Shown here: one piece after another, positions 1 through 8,887 of the stretch | Layout of the letters: each line of letters opens with the position of its first letter | How positions within the stretch are numbered: the first letter of the stretch is position 1 | DNA from: JAWCMQ01 sp039091255 | GTDB lineage: Archaea; Aenigmatarchaeota; Aenigmatarchaeia; GW2011-AR5; JACRAC01 | Direction of reading: 5' to 3' | NCBI GenBank assembly: GCA_039091255.1 | Contig: JAWCMQ010000002.1 | Location: forward strand, 124,001-188,000 | Length of the DNA: 64,000 nucleotides | Translations under genes and position numbers: made by a program | The notes under the pieces: generated by a model | Seen by the model: the letters and a program-made list of their open reading frames with translations, nothing else | What the model was told of the DNA's origin: nothing | Databases searched by the model: none

Positions 1-219
1 GTGCCTGATTTTGTTGCAAATGCCGGAGGAGTGATAAGCAGCTACGCGGAATGGCTTGGAGAAACGCCAGAGCGCATGTTCGACATAGTCAAAAATAAGA
101 TCATGGCGAACGTTGAGGAAGTTCTGGAATCATCGGCAGCAGAAAAGGTAATGCCGCGTGATTCTGCCATGGCTATAGCCAAAAGGCGTGTTAGGGAAGC
201 CATGGACAAGCGGAAATGA
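1..219 (+). CDS. gdhA: Glutamate dehydrogenase, C-terminal fragment (gene cut by window start)
   Basis: The last 72 residues of a Glu/Leu/Phe/Val-type dehydrogenase are visible; the start lies before the window. The opening PDFVANAGGVISSYAEW matches the family's conserved segment that closes the nucleotide-binding domain, and the charged end RVREAMDKRK is the usual C-terminal helix. The enzyme interconverts glutamate and 2-oxoglutarate with NAD(P)H in the cytoplasm. Cofactor preference cannot be read from this part. The gene ends just before the promoter of the next operon. Confidence 0.85.
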   Translation: MPDFVANAGGVISSYAEWLGETPERMFDIVKNKIMANVEEVLESSAAEKVMPRDSAMAIAKRRVREAMDKRK

Positions 220-230
220 CACCATTTTGC

Positions 231-239
231 ATTTATAAG
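231..239 (+). promoter_or_regulatory. TATA box for the wHTH-smc operon
   Basis: ATTTATAAG between the gdhA stop (219) and the ATG at 308. Spacing predicts transcription from about 262 and a leader of about 45 bases. Confidence 0.55.
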
Positions 240-307
240 CTTTTCTGCCGGAGGAAATTATGTTGAAAATTTTCAACAATCGTTCAGAATAATGGACAAT
301 AGTTTCC

Positions 308-610
308 ATGCCAGAACTCGAAAGCTTTCTCGGAAGCAAAGGCCGCATTGCGATACTTCGCAAGCTTTGCGAAGATGCGCAAAGGGACTGGAGCATATCT
401 GAGCTCGCGGATGCGATAGGCGTAGATAAATCCCTGGTGTCACGAACAGTGGCCGGCTTAGAAAAAGCGCGCATTGTGCTCGTGCGCAAGAGAAGGAACC
501 TTAAGCTTTGCCAAATTAATAGGGAAAATGGAGCTTATCGCATTCTCGACCAGCTTTTCGAATCAGAGCGGAATCTAAACGGAAAGAGGAGATTTTCATG
601 GTTCGCCTAG
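308..610 (+). CDS. Winged-helix DNA-binding protein, MarR/ArsR-like
   Basis: A 100-residue protein predicted to be a single winged helix-turn-helix: residues 25-50 (DWSISELADAIGVDKSLVSR) form the HTH and residues 55-70 (ARIVLVRKRRNLKLCQI) the wing. No metal-binding cysteine cluster or ligand domain is seen. Its last 13 bases overlap the start of smc, so the two are co-translated. It may be an autoregulator or a chromosome-associated protein; its target is not visible. Confidence 0.75.
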   Translation: MPELESFLGSKGRIAILRKLCEDAQRDWSISELADAIGVDKSLVSRTVAGLEKARIVLVRKRRNLKLCQINRENGAYRILDQLFESERNLNGKRRFSWFA

Positions 611-3012
611 AGCGCATGATACTGCAAAATTTCAAGTCTTTCGCAGGTAAGGTGGCCATACCTTTCCCATCCGGTTTCACTGCCGTGTGCGGAGCAAACG
701 GAAGCGGAAAAAGCAATATCGTCGACGCCCTAACATTTGTGCTAGGAGTTCAATCCGCTCGGGCAATACGCGCTCACAAGCTCCAAAACCTTATATTCAA
801 CGGTGCGCGCACAAAGAAAGCCGCAGATTTCTGTGAAGTAACGCTCGAGCTAGACAATTCTGATGGGAAAGTGCCGGGATACGGAAAAGAGCTTCGCATC
901 ACTCGCCGCATTACCCGCAGCGGAATATCTGTTTACAAGATAAACGGCCACACAGCCATCAAGTCAAAGGTCCTTGACCTGCTCTCGCAGGCGGGCCTGT
1001 CGCCTGATGGCCACAACATCATCATGCAAGGCGATATTATGCGCATCATCGAGATGTCGCCTAAGGAGCGCCGCGAGATAATCGACGACATTTCAGGCAT
1101 ATCCGAGTTCAACCAGAAGAAGGAGGAAGCGCTGCGAAAGCTTGAGCGAACGGAAGCTCGCGTAAACGAGGCGCTTGCAGTCGTTGGTGAGAAGCAGCGC
1201 CGCGTTGAACAGCTCAAGCTAGAGAAAGAAAACGCCGAAAAATATCAGCGCCTTAATGCCGAACTTAGGCAGGCCCTCGCCTCATCAATACGCCTTCAGC
1301 TCAGCGCGGCAAGGAAAGAATGGGAAAGCCTCAGAAGCGAAACAAAAGGGTGGCAAGACAAAATAAAAGAGCTTGACAAAAGCCTGGCGCACATCGATGC
1401 CGAGCTTGCAGATCGGGAAAAAGAGCTGAAGGCCAAAAACGATGAGATTATAGCAAAGCGAAGCGCGGAAACGCTTCGCGCAATCGACAAGGTGGAGGCG
1501 GAGATTCTACGAAAGCGAGATCGTGCGGAGTTCATCAAAAGCCAAATCGAGCAGTTCAAGGCATTTGTAAGGGCGGAGCGCAAGGACATATCTGCATCGC
1601 TTCCAGTAGAGGCGCGCTCTTTCTCATCCATTATATCAATACCTACCGAATATGCGACCGCAATATCTACCGCAATTGGCAGCCATGGCAAAGATATTAT
1701 AGTAAAGACCGATAGCGATGCCGTCAAAGGCATAAAGTGGCTGAAGGAGAACAAGGTAGGCCGTGCCAGATTCTTGCCGCTTAACAAGATACGCGCAAAG
1801 GTGCGCCACGAGCTGCCAGGCGCAAAGGACAAAGGTTTCCTGGGCTGGGCCTTGGATGTTATAATCTATGATCAGTCTTGGTATCCAGCCGTTTCTCATG
1901 TGTTGGGGCACACCGTCATAGCATCCGACATCGAAGCCGCAAAGCGGATAGCGCAGCATGGGATAAAAGTAGTCACATTAGATGGCGACATAATCGAGCC
2001 GTCAGGCGCTATGATAGGTGGCTATCGCGTACAGCGGGAAATGCCTGCGATGGATCTGGACGCGCTGGCCGCAGCTCGCGAAGCGTTGCTAAAGGACATC
2101 GCAATCCTTGCAAAAGAGCTCGAAGAGCTTAAGAAAAAGGAGGCAGCCGAGCGTGAGCTGATAAAGGATCTTTACGCAGAGCGGGATGCTATGGAGAGTG
2201 TAATAGCCGAGGTCCGCGGACGCCGTTCGAAGATTGTCGAAGAAAAGTTTGCCCTCCAAAATCGTAGCAATCGCATCGAAATAGACAAGGCGAAAATTGA
2301 AGCCAGAATACAGGAGCTTGAGGAGCGCTCAAAAGAGTTCAAGGACGTTGAGCAGGTGCTAGACCTTGACGAAGCATCGCTAAGCGAGATTATTCGAAGC
2401 AGGACGGCAGCAATTCGCCAACTCGGGCCTGTTAACATGCGTGCAATCGAAGACTATCAAACCGTATCTACCGAATTCCAAGAGATGAAAGGCAAGCTCG
2501 ACAAGCTTCTCGAAGAAAAAGCATCGATAATAAAGACCATAGAAGAAGTTGAAAAGCGCAGGCAAGAAAAGTTTGCGGCAACGCTTGCAACGATAGCCTC
2601 AAACTTCAGCACTATTTACAAAGACCTGACCGGCGGAACCGGAAACGTTCGCCTGGAAGACCCTGCCAACATCGATTCTGGCCTTGTCATAGAAGCCAGC
2701 CCAGCCGGGAAAAACGTCATCGATCTCGATGTGATGTCAGGCGGAGAAAAAACCGTCACATCACTGGCGTTCCTCTTTGCGATAATGCAGCATTACGCCT
2801 CTCCACTGTATATCATGGATGAAATCGATGCAGCGCTTGACAAAGCGAACACGCGAAAGGTGGCGGCCCTTCTGCGCAGATACTCAAAGTCCGTCCAGTT
2901 TTTGGTCATCACGCACAACGACATCACCTCATCGGCTGCAGACAAAGTTTTCGGTGTAGCGATGGAAGATGGCGCCTCAAAAATATTCGGCATCGAGATG
3001 CCGAAAAGGTGA
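598..3012 (+). CDS. smc: Chromosome segregation ATPase SMC, short-armed
   Basis: The SMC core of condensin, which extrudes DNA loops. The N-terminal head has Walker A GANGSGKSN at about residues 33-41. The hinge lies around residues 335-460 (VGRARFLPLNKI and the GGYRV motif). The C-terminal head carries the signature MSGGEK and Walker B SPLYIMDEIDAALD. At 804 residues it is about two thirds of the usual length of about 1170, and the loss is in the coiled-coil arms. ATG 598 overlaps the upstream stop; ATG 616 is an alternative. Followed by scpA and scpB, the kleisin and kite partners. Confidence 0.95.
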   Translation: MVRLERMILQNFKSFAGKVAIPFPSGFTAVCGANGSGKSNIVDALTFVLGVQSARAIRAHKLQNLIFNGARTKKAADFCEVTLELDNSDGKVPGYGKELRITRRITRSGISVYKINGHTAIKSKVLDLLSQAGLSPDGHNIIMQGDIMRIIEMSPKERREIIDDISGISEFNQKKEEALRKLERTEARVNEALAVVGEKQRRVEQLKLEKENAEKYQRLNAELRQALASSIRLQLSAARKEWESLRSETKGWQDKIKELDKSLAHIDAELADREKELKAKNDEIIAKRSAETLRAIDKVEAEILRKRDRAEFIKSQIEQFKAFVRAERKDISASLPVEARSFSSIISIPTEYATAISTAIGSHGKDIIVKTDSDAVKGIKWLKENKVGRARFLPLNKIRAKVRHELPGAKDKGFLGWALDVIIYDQSWYPAVSHVLGHTVIASDIEAAKRIAQHGIKVVTLDGDIIEPSGAMIGGYRVQREMPAMDLDALAAAREALLKDIAILAKELEELKKKEAAERELIKDLYAERDAMESVIAEVRGRRSKIVEEKFALQNRSNRIEIDKAKIEARIQELEERSKEFKDVEQVLDLDEASLSEIIRSRTAAIRQLGPVNMRAIEDYQTVSTEFQEMKGKLDKLLEEKASIIKTIEEVEKRRQEKFAATLATIASNFSTIYKDLTGGTGNVRLEDPANIDSGLVIEASPAGKNVIDLDVMSGGEKTVTSLAFLFAIMQHYASPLYIMDEIDAALDKANTRKVAALLRRYSKSVQFLVITHNDITSSAADKVFGVAMEDGASKIFGIEMPKR

Positions 3013-3057
3013 AAACAAGAGGCCAGCACGGCTACAAACCGCGCGCGAGAGCAAGAA

Positions 3058-3762
3058 ATGAGGATGATGCGCATGAACCAAGATAAGGCTGAAAGCAAAC
3101 CGCAACCGGACTCAGCTTCGCTCATCAGAACGATTGTGCTGGGCGCCGACTGGGAAGAAGCGCTCACCTCGATTGTCGTAGAGCAGGGCATAGACCCGCT
3201 TAATATAGACATAGCGCGACTGGCCGATGCGTTCATGATATACCTGAACCGCCTCCAGTCCTTCGACTTTCGCATACCAGCACGGTTCATACTCATAGCA
3301 GCGATTCTTCTCAACATGAAATGTGAGGCGCTGCTGCAAAGGGAAGAAGAGCGCCTTGACAAGCTTGCGCAAGCAGCAGCGGCTCAGCTCGACCTGTCCG
3401 CGCCGCTGCTTACACCGCCCATCGGCCGCCATGCAGCGCGTCCTGTCTCGCTCGCAGATCTTATAGCTGCACTCAACAAGGCATTCGAAATAAAGCGCCG
3501 CAAGGAACCGCTTCTCGCAATGAAAGGTCCGCGCATTCAGTTTGAGGTGCCGAAACGTGCAGTGGACATAGAGCGCAAGATAAAAGAAACCTACGAACGC
3601 ATTCGGCGCAAGGGCGTCATTAAGTTCTCAGACCTTGTGCCTGTATGGCGACGCGCCGAAATAATATCAACTTTTCTTCCGCTGCTCTACCTTGCAAACC
3701 GTGGAAAAGTGGTGTGCGAGCAGAAAGAGATGTTTAAGGACATAACAATAAGGTTAAAGTAG
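3058..3762 (+). CDS. scpA: Segregation and condensation protein ScpA (kleisin)
   Basis: A 234-residue kleisin that bridges the SMC heads. The N-terminal segment (WEEALTSIVVEQGIDPLNID) matches the ScpA N-terminal helical region; the C-terminal winged helix is KGVIKFSDLVPVWRRAEIISTFLPLLYLANRGKV. It sits 45 bases after smc. ATG 3073 (MNQDKAES) is an equally good start. Role follows from family and position between smc and scpB. Confidence 0.9.
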   Translation: MRMMRMNQDKAESKPQPDSASLIRTIVLGADWEEALTSIVVEQGIDPLNIDIARLADAFMIYLNRLQSFDFRIPARFILIAAILLNMKCEALLQREEERLDKLAQAAAAQLDLSAPLLTPPIGRHAARPVSLADLIAALNKAFEIKRRKEPLLAMKGPRIQFEVPKRAVDIERKIKETYERIRRKGVIKFSDLVPVWRRAEIISTFLPLLYLANRGKVVCEQKEMFKDITIRLK

Positions 3763-3925
3763 ATATCCGAAAAATGATAAGCCGTTCATAGAAATCCGGT
3801 GCATCTGCGCTCGCCTTTCGGCATATCAGCAGCGAACGCGGTCAATAAAGACGAAGCGGCTCACAAATTCACCGCTTCTTTGGAAGTCACCATGCATTCA
3901 TAGGGCTAACTAATTCGGTGAAAGC

Positions 3926-4501
3926 ATGGAAATGCGCAACATCGAGCACCACCTGGCAAGCGTAGAGGCGATACTTTTCGCCACCCCAAAGCCGCTTTCG
4001 CTGCCAGAGCTTGCAAAGCTGGCGAAGTTGGACGAAGACAAAGTGCGGCGGCTTCTCTCGCTGCTGCGAGGCCGCTACCAGGACGAATCACACGGGATTA
4101 TGCTCTCCGAGGTTGGCGGCTACCGTCTCATGGTCAAGCAAGAGCACCTCGAGCGCGTCGCATCGTTCACAAAGTCGGACCTTTCCAAAGGCCTGCTTCG
4201 CGTGCTGTCCATAATAGCCTATCACGAGCCTGTCAAGCAGTCTGACATAGTCAAAATCATAGGCAACCGGACTTACGAGTACGTAAAGCAGCTTGAAAAG
4301 CTCGGCTTTGTCAAATTCGAGCGCAAGGCGAAGACGAAGCTTCTCACTACCACGCCGCACTTCGAGAGCTATTTCTCGCTGAACAAGGAGCAGCTCAAAA
4401 AGGCCCTCGCGGAAGTCGAGAAAAGCCAGCCAGCCCGGCAGGAGCTGCACAAAGAGGGCGAGCAGGCAGAACAAAAGCCGCCAGCCGAACCACAGAAATA
4501 G
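3926..4501 (+). CDS. scpB: Segregation and condensation protein ScpB
   Basis: 191 residues with two tandem winged-helix domains typical of the kite subunit. The first is at residues 8-75 (ATPKPLSLPELAKLAKLDED). The second is at residues 85-150, with the family hallmark LSIIAYHEPVKQSDI and IIGNRTYEYVKQLEKLGFV. The C-tail is low-complexity, rich in E, K, P and Q. The 160 bases before it hold no clear promoter, so transcription probably continues from scpA. Confidence 0.92.
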   Translation: MEMRNIEHHLASVEAILFATPKPLSLPELAKLAKLDEDKVRRLLSLLRGRYQDESHGIMLSEVGGYRLMVKQEHLERVASFTKSDLSKGLLRVLSIIAYHEPVKQSDIVKIIGNRTYEYVKQLEKLGFVKFERKAKTKLLTTTPHFESYFSLNKEQLKKALAEVEKSQPARQELHKEGEQAEQKPPAEPQK

Positions 4502-4656
4502 CAGAGTCAGAAAGTTTAAGCGGCTCTTCACTCCGCAGTTGCATGCCTGCAGCCGTGTTCAGTTCAGGAATCAGTTCGGGCATCTAAAAGCTGGTTTCCA
4601 TTCCTTTGCCATAGTCCTCGCCGTTTTGGCGAATCATCCGATGCGGGCAACCATCG

Positions 4657-5244
4657 CTACAGCCTCGAGCTGAGCGCTCTTTGTATGTCGAGCGCAACCT
4701 CTTCTGCGGTCTTGTTCGCATCGATGACAAACGTCCCTGTAAAATGATTCCTTAGCGAGAGGTAGTTCTGGCGCACCTGCGTCAGCTTCTGCTCATTCTC
4801 GAAAAGCTCGGCATGCCACCGCGCACCCTTCAGGCGGCCTAGCGCAATCTTTGGGTGAGCGTCAAGAATAAAAGTCGCATCAGGCTTGCGAAATGGCGCG
4901 TTGAGCTGCTTCAGGTACGCAATCGGCACATCAAGCGACCCATATGCCAGAGATGATAGCACATATCGGTCTGTAACAACGATGCTGCCGGATTTTATCA
5001 CCGGTTCTATCACGTTTTCAAGGTGAGCTGCGCGGTCTGCGGCATAAAGCAGCTGCAGAGTCAGCGGATTCGTCTTCAGTTCCTTGTCGAGGCAGGAGCG
5101 TATAACGCCGCCTATGATGCCATTCGTCGGCTCTTTCGTCAGAACGACTCGCTTTCCCATCTTCTGGAGCCAGTCCCTCAGCTTGCCCGCCTGTGTGGAA
5201 AGGCCAGCGCCATCGATGCCTTCGATTGCTATGAACTTCAGCAT
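4657..5244 (-). CDS. tmk: Thymidylate kinase with altered P-loop
   Basis: 195 residues. Makes dTDP from dTMP. Motifs: EGIDGAGLSTQ at residues 8-18 (P-loop with Leu where Lys is usual), TKEPTNG (DRX-like/acceptor region), TDRYVLSSLAYG at about residue 92, and FILDAHPKIALGRL. A TATA element near 5265-5275 predicts a nearly leaderless mRNA. The rest of the fold is intact, so this is not an obvious pseudogene. The P-loop change is discussed separately. Confidence 0.88.
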   Translation of the reverse strand: MLKFIAIEGIDGAGLSTQAGKLRDWLQKMGKRVVLTKEPTNGIIGGVIRSCLDKELKTNPLTLQLLYAADRAAHLENVIEPVIKSGSIVVTDRYVLSSLAYGSLDVPIAYLKQLNAPFRKPDATFILDAHPKIALGRLKGARWHAELFENEQKLTQVRQNYLSLRNHFTGTFVIDANKTAEEVALDIQRALSSRL

Positions 5245-5264
5245 AAGCGCACTGAGAATCGAAA

Positions 5265-5275
5265 GTTATATTTAA
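5265..5275 (-). promoter_or_regulatory. TATA box for tmk
   Basis: Minus-strand TTAAATATAAC, 21-31 bases upstream of the tmk ATG at 5244, consistent with a leaderless transcript. Confidence 0.5.
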
Positions 5276-5291
5276 GCTTTCCGCTAATCCG

Positions 5292-6269
5292 CTACCGAAA
5301 CTGCTGCGCATGCCGCTGCTCCGACTCTGCTTTCCATATCCCCCAGTCGCGCTTTATCCGCGCGGCTATCTCGGCTATCTCCTCTTCCTTCAAGTGAGAA
5401 AACCTTCCTTGCGCTTTCAGGTATTCTGCGACTGGCCTGCCAGTCGGCTCGCGACTTATCGTCAGTTTCTGCTTGCCGTCAACGTTCTCAATCTCGCACA
5501 GCACAAACGCGCCGCACTCAACGGCCATGCGCGCAATCTCTATGGTTCTGTTGGAATCGAATTTCCATGCAGGCGGGCATGGCGAGTGGACAAGCATGAA
5601 CTTCGGGCCCTTTATTGAAAGCGCTTTCTTCACCTTGGCCTCAAGGTCGGCGGGCCATGCCACGCTTGCCGTTGCGACATACGGCGCGCCATGCGCGGCG
5701 ATTATCTGGGCTATCGGCTTCTTGCCCCTCATGTTGCCGGATGCAGCCGAACCAACAGGCGAAGTCGTTGTCCATGCGCCGTATGGCGTCGCGCTTGACC
5801 GCTGTATGCCTGTGTTGGCATAGCACTCGTTATCGTAGCAGACATAAAGCACGTTGTGCCCGCGCTCCACCATCCCGCTCAGCGCCTGGAGACCGATGTC
5901 ATAGGTCCCGCCATCGCCGGCGATGGCAATGACGTTAACATCTTGCCTGCCCTGCGCCTTCAGCGCAGCCTCGATGCCCGCCGCGACCGCTGCCGTGCAC
6001 TCAAAAGCCACATGGATGTACGGAACGCCCCATGCAGTCCGTGGATACTTCGACGTCGTTATCTCGCTGCACGACGTCGCGTTCGAGACAATCGTGTTCG
6101 GGCCAGCCGCAGCCAAAATGTGCCGCAGCGCAATTGCCATTCCGCAGCCTGCGCATGCCGTGTGGCCAGAATAAAATAGCGCACCATGCGAAGCAGGGCG
6201 AGCTGTTTTGCCGTCAAATAACGGCTGTTCGCCCGCAGGCGAACGCGAGCTATCCGTATTGCTTACCAT
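5292..6269 (-). CDS. porB: Pyruvate:ferredoxin oxidoreductase beta subunit (TPP-binding)
   Basis: 325 residues. The beta chain binds thiamine pyrophosphate: GHTACAGCG near the N-terminus, AGDGGTYDIG followed by YDNECYANTG (the TPP/Mg motif GDG...N), and SPCPPAWKF late. A longer reading from 6299 is open, but the ATG at 6269 forms TAATG with the porA stop, the likely coupled start. The pattern is that of the four-subunit POR converting pyruvate, CoA and oxidised ferredoxin to acetyl-CoA, CO2 and reduced ferredoxin. Confidence 0.93.
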   Translation of the reverse strand: MVSNTDSSRSPAGEQPLFDGKTARPASHGALFYSGHTACAGCGMAIALRHILAAAGPNTIVSNATSCSEITTSKYPRTAWGVPYIHVAFECTAAVAAGIEAALKAQGRQDVNVIAIAGDGGTYDIGLQALSGMVERGHNVLYVCYDNECYANTGIQRSSATPYGAWTTTSPVGSAASGNMRGKKPIAQIIAAHGAPYVATASVAWPADLEAKVKKALSIKGPKFMLVHSPCPPAWKFDSNRTIEIARMAVECGAFVLCEIENVDGKQKLTISREPTGRPVAEYLKAQGRFSHLKEEEIAEIAARIKRDWGIWKAESEQRHAQQFR

Positions 6270-7405
6270 TACAACCTCACCTTGTCGCCCTCTATCCAAT
6301 GGAAGCCTGTGTCGCCCGCGCGGAGCGTGTTGAACATCTTCTCAACCCACTTTGGCCCGATGTCGCGGCCGCCTAGCCCGCCGACGAAGCTCGCGACCGG
6401 CTTATCAACAAAGGCCTTGACCTCGGACCACAGCGCTCCGCCGATGCCAAGGGAAACATCCTTCTCAAAAACACCGACGTTCTTGGCTTCAGCCAGAGCA
6501 CGCCGCAACTCTTCACTTGGGAACGGCCTGTAGCTCCGCACGCGCACGATTCCAACATCACGAATGCCATTTGCCTTAATCGCATGCTTCATGGTTCCAA
6601 CAACCGAGCCCATCGTGACAATGACATTTGGAGCAGGCATGTTGAACGTCTCGATGAGGCCATCGCCATATTTTCTTCCAAACGCAGAGCCAAACTCCTC
6701 GTTCGTGCGGACTATAATGCTTCTAGCGCCATCCATGGCCTGCTGTTGCTCTGCCTTAAATTCTTGGAAATGTTCTGGAGTCGCGTATTCACCCAGCGAT
6801 ATGGGATTAGCCGGATCGAGAACGAACTGCGGCCTGTAGTCACCAACAAAATGTCTGACAGCAGCCTCAGTTGCAATATCAAGCGGCTCGTACACATGCG
6901 AAAGATAGAATCCGTCCATGCAAACCATAACCGGCATCTGAACGGACTCTGCAATCTTGTACGCTTGTAGCGTTGCATCGAAAGCCTCCTGGACAGACAC
7001 GACCCAGAGCTGCGCCCATCCGGTGTCGCGGCACCCGATGGCATCCGACCAGTCGTTCCATATGTTCAGAGGTGCGCTCAGCGCGCGGTTTGTCACGCCC
7101 ATAACAATCGGCAGCCGCATGCCTGATGCGACGTGCAGCAACTCCCACATCAGCGCAAGCCCCTGGCTGCACGTCGCGGTGTAAGTGCGCACGCCGGTGG
7201 CCTGCGCACCTATGCATGCAGCCATGGCCGAATGCTCGCTTTCCATGTTAAGGTACTCGGCATCCAGCTCGCCGTTCGCGACCAGCTCGGCTAGCTTCTC
7301 CACGATGTGAGTCTGCGGAGTGATGGGATAGGCCGCGATTACCTTGGGACCGACAAGCCTGACTGCCTCAGCCACTGCATGCGAGCCTTCCATCACCATT
7401 CTCAT
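6269..7405 (-). CDS. porA: Pyruvate:ferredoxin oxidoreductase alpha subunit
   Basis: 378 residues. The N-terminal pyrimidine-binding domain begins AVAEAVRLVGPKVIAAYPITPQT, followed by ESEHSAMAACIGAQATGVRT and TCSQGLALM, all characteristic of POR alpha chains. The C-terminal domain II carries VRSYRPFP. It lies between porD and porB in the minus-strand operon and overlaps porB at TAATG. An intact alpha chain, unlike the divergent paralogue at 38923. Confidence 0.94.
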   Translation of the reverse strand: MRMVMEGSHAVAEAVRLVGPKVIAAYPITPQTHIVEKLAELVANGELDAEYLNMESEHSAMAACIGAQATGVRTYTATCSQGLALMWELLHVASGMRLPIVMGVTNRALSAPLNIWNDWSDAIGCRDTGWAQLWVVSVQEAFDATLQAYKIAESVQMPVMVCMDGFYLSHVYEPLDIATEAAVRHFVGDYRPQFVLDPANPISLGEYATPEHFQEFKAEQQQAMDGARSIIVRTNEEFGSAFGRKYGDGLIETFNMPAPNVIVTMGSVVGTMKHAIKANGIRDVGIVRVRSYRPFPSEELRRALAEAKNVGVFEKDVSLGIGGALWSEVKAFVDKPVASFVGGLGGRDIGPKWVEKMFNTLRAGDTGFHWIEGDKVRL

Positions 7406-7430
7406 GTTTGTCCCTTTTCACATCCCGTTC

Positions 7431-7679
7431 TTATCCTTTCTTGACCATAATCGCCTTCAGGGGGCACTCCGCCGCACAAATCAGGCATCCCTTGCAAAAA
7501 TCATAGTTTATCTGCGCTTGCCGACCCGCACCATGCGCAACAAGACGTATGCAGCCGTCTGGGCAGAAGCCTGCGCATATTCCGCAGCCCGCACACCTAT
7601 CCGTTACGACTGGCGTCTCGATTCTCCACGAACCAGTCTTGTTTTCATCCGTTGGCTTATTTGCAATCGGCTGAATCAT
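7431..7679 (-). CDS. porD: Pyruvate:ferredoxin oxidoreductase delta subunit (2x[4Fe-4S] ferredoxin)
   Basis: 82 residues with two complete cluster motifs, CAGCGICAGFCPDGCI and CKGCLICAAECPLKAI, each followed by the usual proline-containing loop. It passes electrons from the TPP site to external ferredoxin. I start it at MIQPIANK (7679), one base beyond the porG TAA, rather than at the upstream in-frame codon inside porG. Confidence 0.92.
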   Translation of the reverse strand: MIQPIANKPTDENKTGSWRIETPVVTDRCAGCGICAGFCPDGCIRLVAHGAGRQAQINYDFCKGCLICAAECPLKAIMVKKG

Positions 7680-7680
7680 A

Positions 7681-8208
7681 TTATTCCACCATACAAGCAT
7701 CGTGCGCCTGCCTTGCGGCCTCCTTGTTGGCTTCGACCGTTTTCTTCGGGAACCTTTCCTCTATCGCCTTGAGCACGCTCTCCAGCGAAACGACACCTGC
7801 TCTGGCAACGGCGCCCAGCATCGCCGTGTTGACAATCGGCTTGCCCAGCACTTTCGTGGCGATGGCTGCCGCATCGGTCCTGTACACTTTATGCCCGTCT
7901 ATCCTGACAGGCTTGTCAGAATTAACAATAGCGACCCCGCCTTCTTTGAATCCGTCCGTCGCCCCGAGGCCAAGCAGGCCAGGGTCCAAAACGACTATGT
8001 AATCCGGGTTATAGATAGGTGCGCGTACCTCGATGAACTCATTGTCGAAGCGGCAGTACGCCTCGACAGGCGCATTCCTGCGTTCGGGCCCGAAGCGCGG
8101 GAATGCTTGTGTCCATTTGCCGTCCAAAAATCCGGCCACGGCAAGAATTTCCGCCGCAGTCACCGCTCCCTGGCCGCCGCGACCGTGAAAGCGAACCTCA
8201 ATCATCAA
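7681..8208 (-). CDS. porG: Pyruvate:ferredoxin oxidoreductase gamma subunit
   Basis: 175 residues. EVRFHGRGGQGAVTAAEILA near the N-terminus is the conserved gamma-chain motif, and FGPERRNAPVEAYCR follows. First gene of the porGDAB operon. The 38 bases to the next upstream gene contain the AT-rich minus-strand stretch GAATTTAAGG (about 8236-8245), a possible promoter. Confidence 0.93.
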   Translation of the reverse strand: MMIEVRFHGRGGQGAVTAAEILAVAGFLDGKWTQAFPRFGPERRNAPVEAYCRFDNEFIEVRAPIYNPDYIVVLDPGLLGLGATDGFKEGGVAIVNSDKPVRIDGHKVYRTDAAAIATKVLGKPIVNTAMLGAVARAGVVSLESVLKAIEERFPKKTVEANKEAARQAHDACMVE

Positions 8209-8246
8209 AAATCATTCGAGTAATTTTATCCATTTTCCTTAAATTC

Positions 8247-8876
8247 TTATCTCAGCGAGCTTCGCTTGCGCTTCCTTCGAATCTCCATAGCTAGCCGAGT
8301 CAAGCCCGCTTCGAGCCTGACAAATGCAACGCTGTGGCGATTGTCAGGAAGCTTTACGCCAAAGCGGGCTGCCGTCCTGCGGACCAGCTGAGAAGGCTCG
8401 GGGTCCGCCTTTTTCCACGCCGTCCGAAGCTCCCTTAGGAATATGTTCGCCGTGACATCCCCGATGCCTGGAAATTCTTTCAGCCGCCTCTCCAAGTCTC
8501 TAGAATCCGCTGCTTTCCTATGAATCTCATCAACCCTACCGCCATACTCCCTAATGAGTTTCTCCGCAATCGCCAGCAGCCTGTCGGCTGTCGAAAAGTC
8601 GTAGCGGACATAGCCGCCGGCATCGAGGATTTCAACGAGCCTGTCCCAGCCAGCCTCGAGTATCTTCGCCGGAGACGTTATGCCTGCCTTCGAAAATTGC
8701 GCATAAGTCCGGGTAGCGATGCTGGCAGAGATGCGCTTCCCGAAAAGCACTGACGCCAGGAGCCAGCGAAACCTGCCTTGCGGCGTCATCACATCTATGC
8801 CAAGCTCTTCAGAGTACGGAACAGAAAGCTTCTTCAGGCGCGCGCGCAATTCCTTGGCGTTCACGAATATCGCCAC
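8247..8876 (-). CDS. HhH-GPD DNA repair protein (endonuclease III-like)
   Basis: 209 residues. LLASVLFGKRISASIATRTYAQF matches the helical core of the HhH-GPD superfamily, and LKEFPGIGDVTANIFLREL is the helix-hairpin-helix. No C-terminal Cys4 iron-sulphur loop is present, unlike Nth or MutY, so the substrate is uncertain. It starts 11 bases after the endonuclease IV stop, giving a two-gene base-excision-repair operon in which a glycosylase-like protein follows an AP endonuclease. Confidence 0.75.
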   Translation of the reverse strand: MAIFVNAKELRARLKKLSVPYSEELGIDVMTPQGRFRWLLASVLFGKRISASIATRTYAQFSKAGITSPAKILEAGWDRLVEILDAGGYVRYDFSTADRLLAIAEKLIREYGGRVDEIHRKAADSRDLERRLKEFPGIGDVTANIFLRELRTAWKKADPEPSQLVRRTAARFGVKLPDNRHSVAFVRLEAGLTRLAMEIRRKRKRSSLR

Positions 8877-8887
8877 GAAACTCTTCT

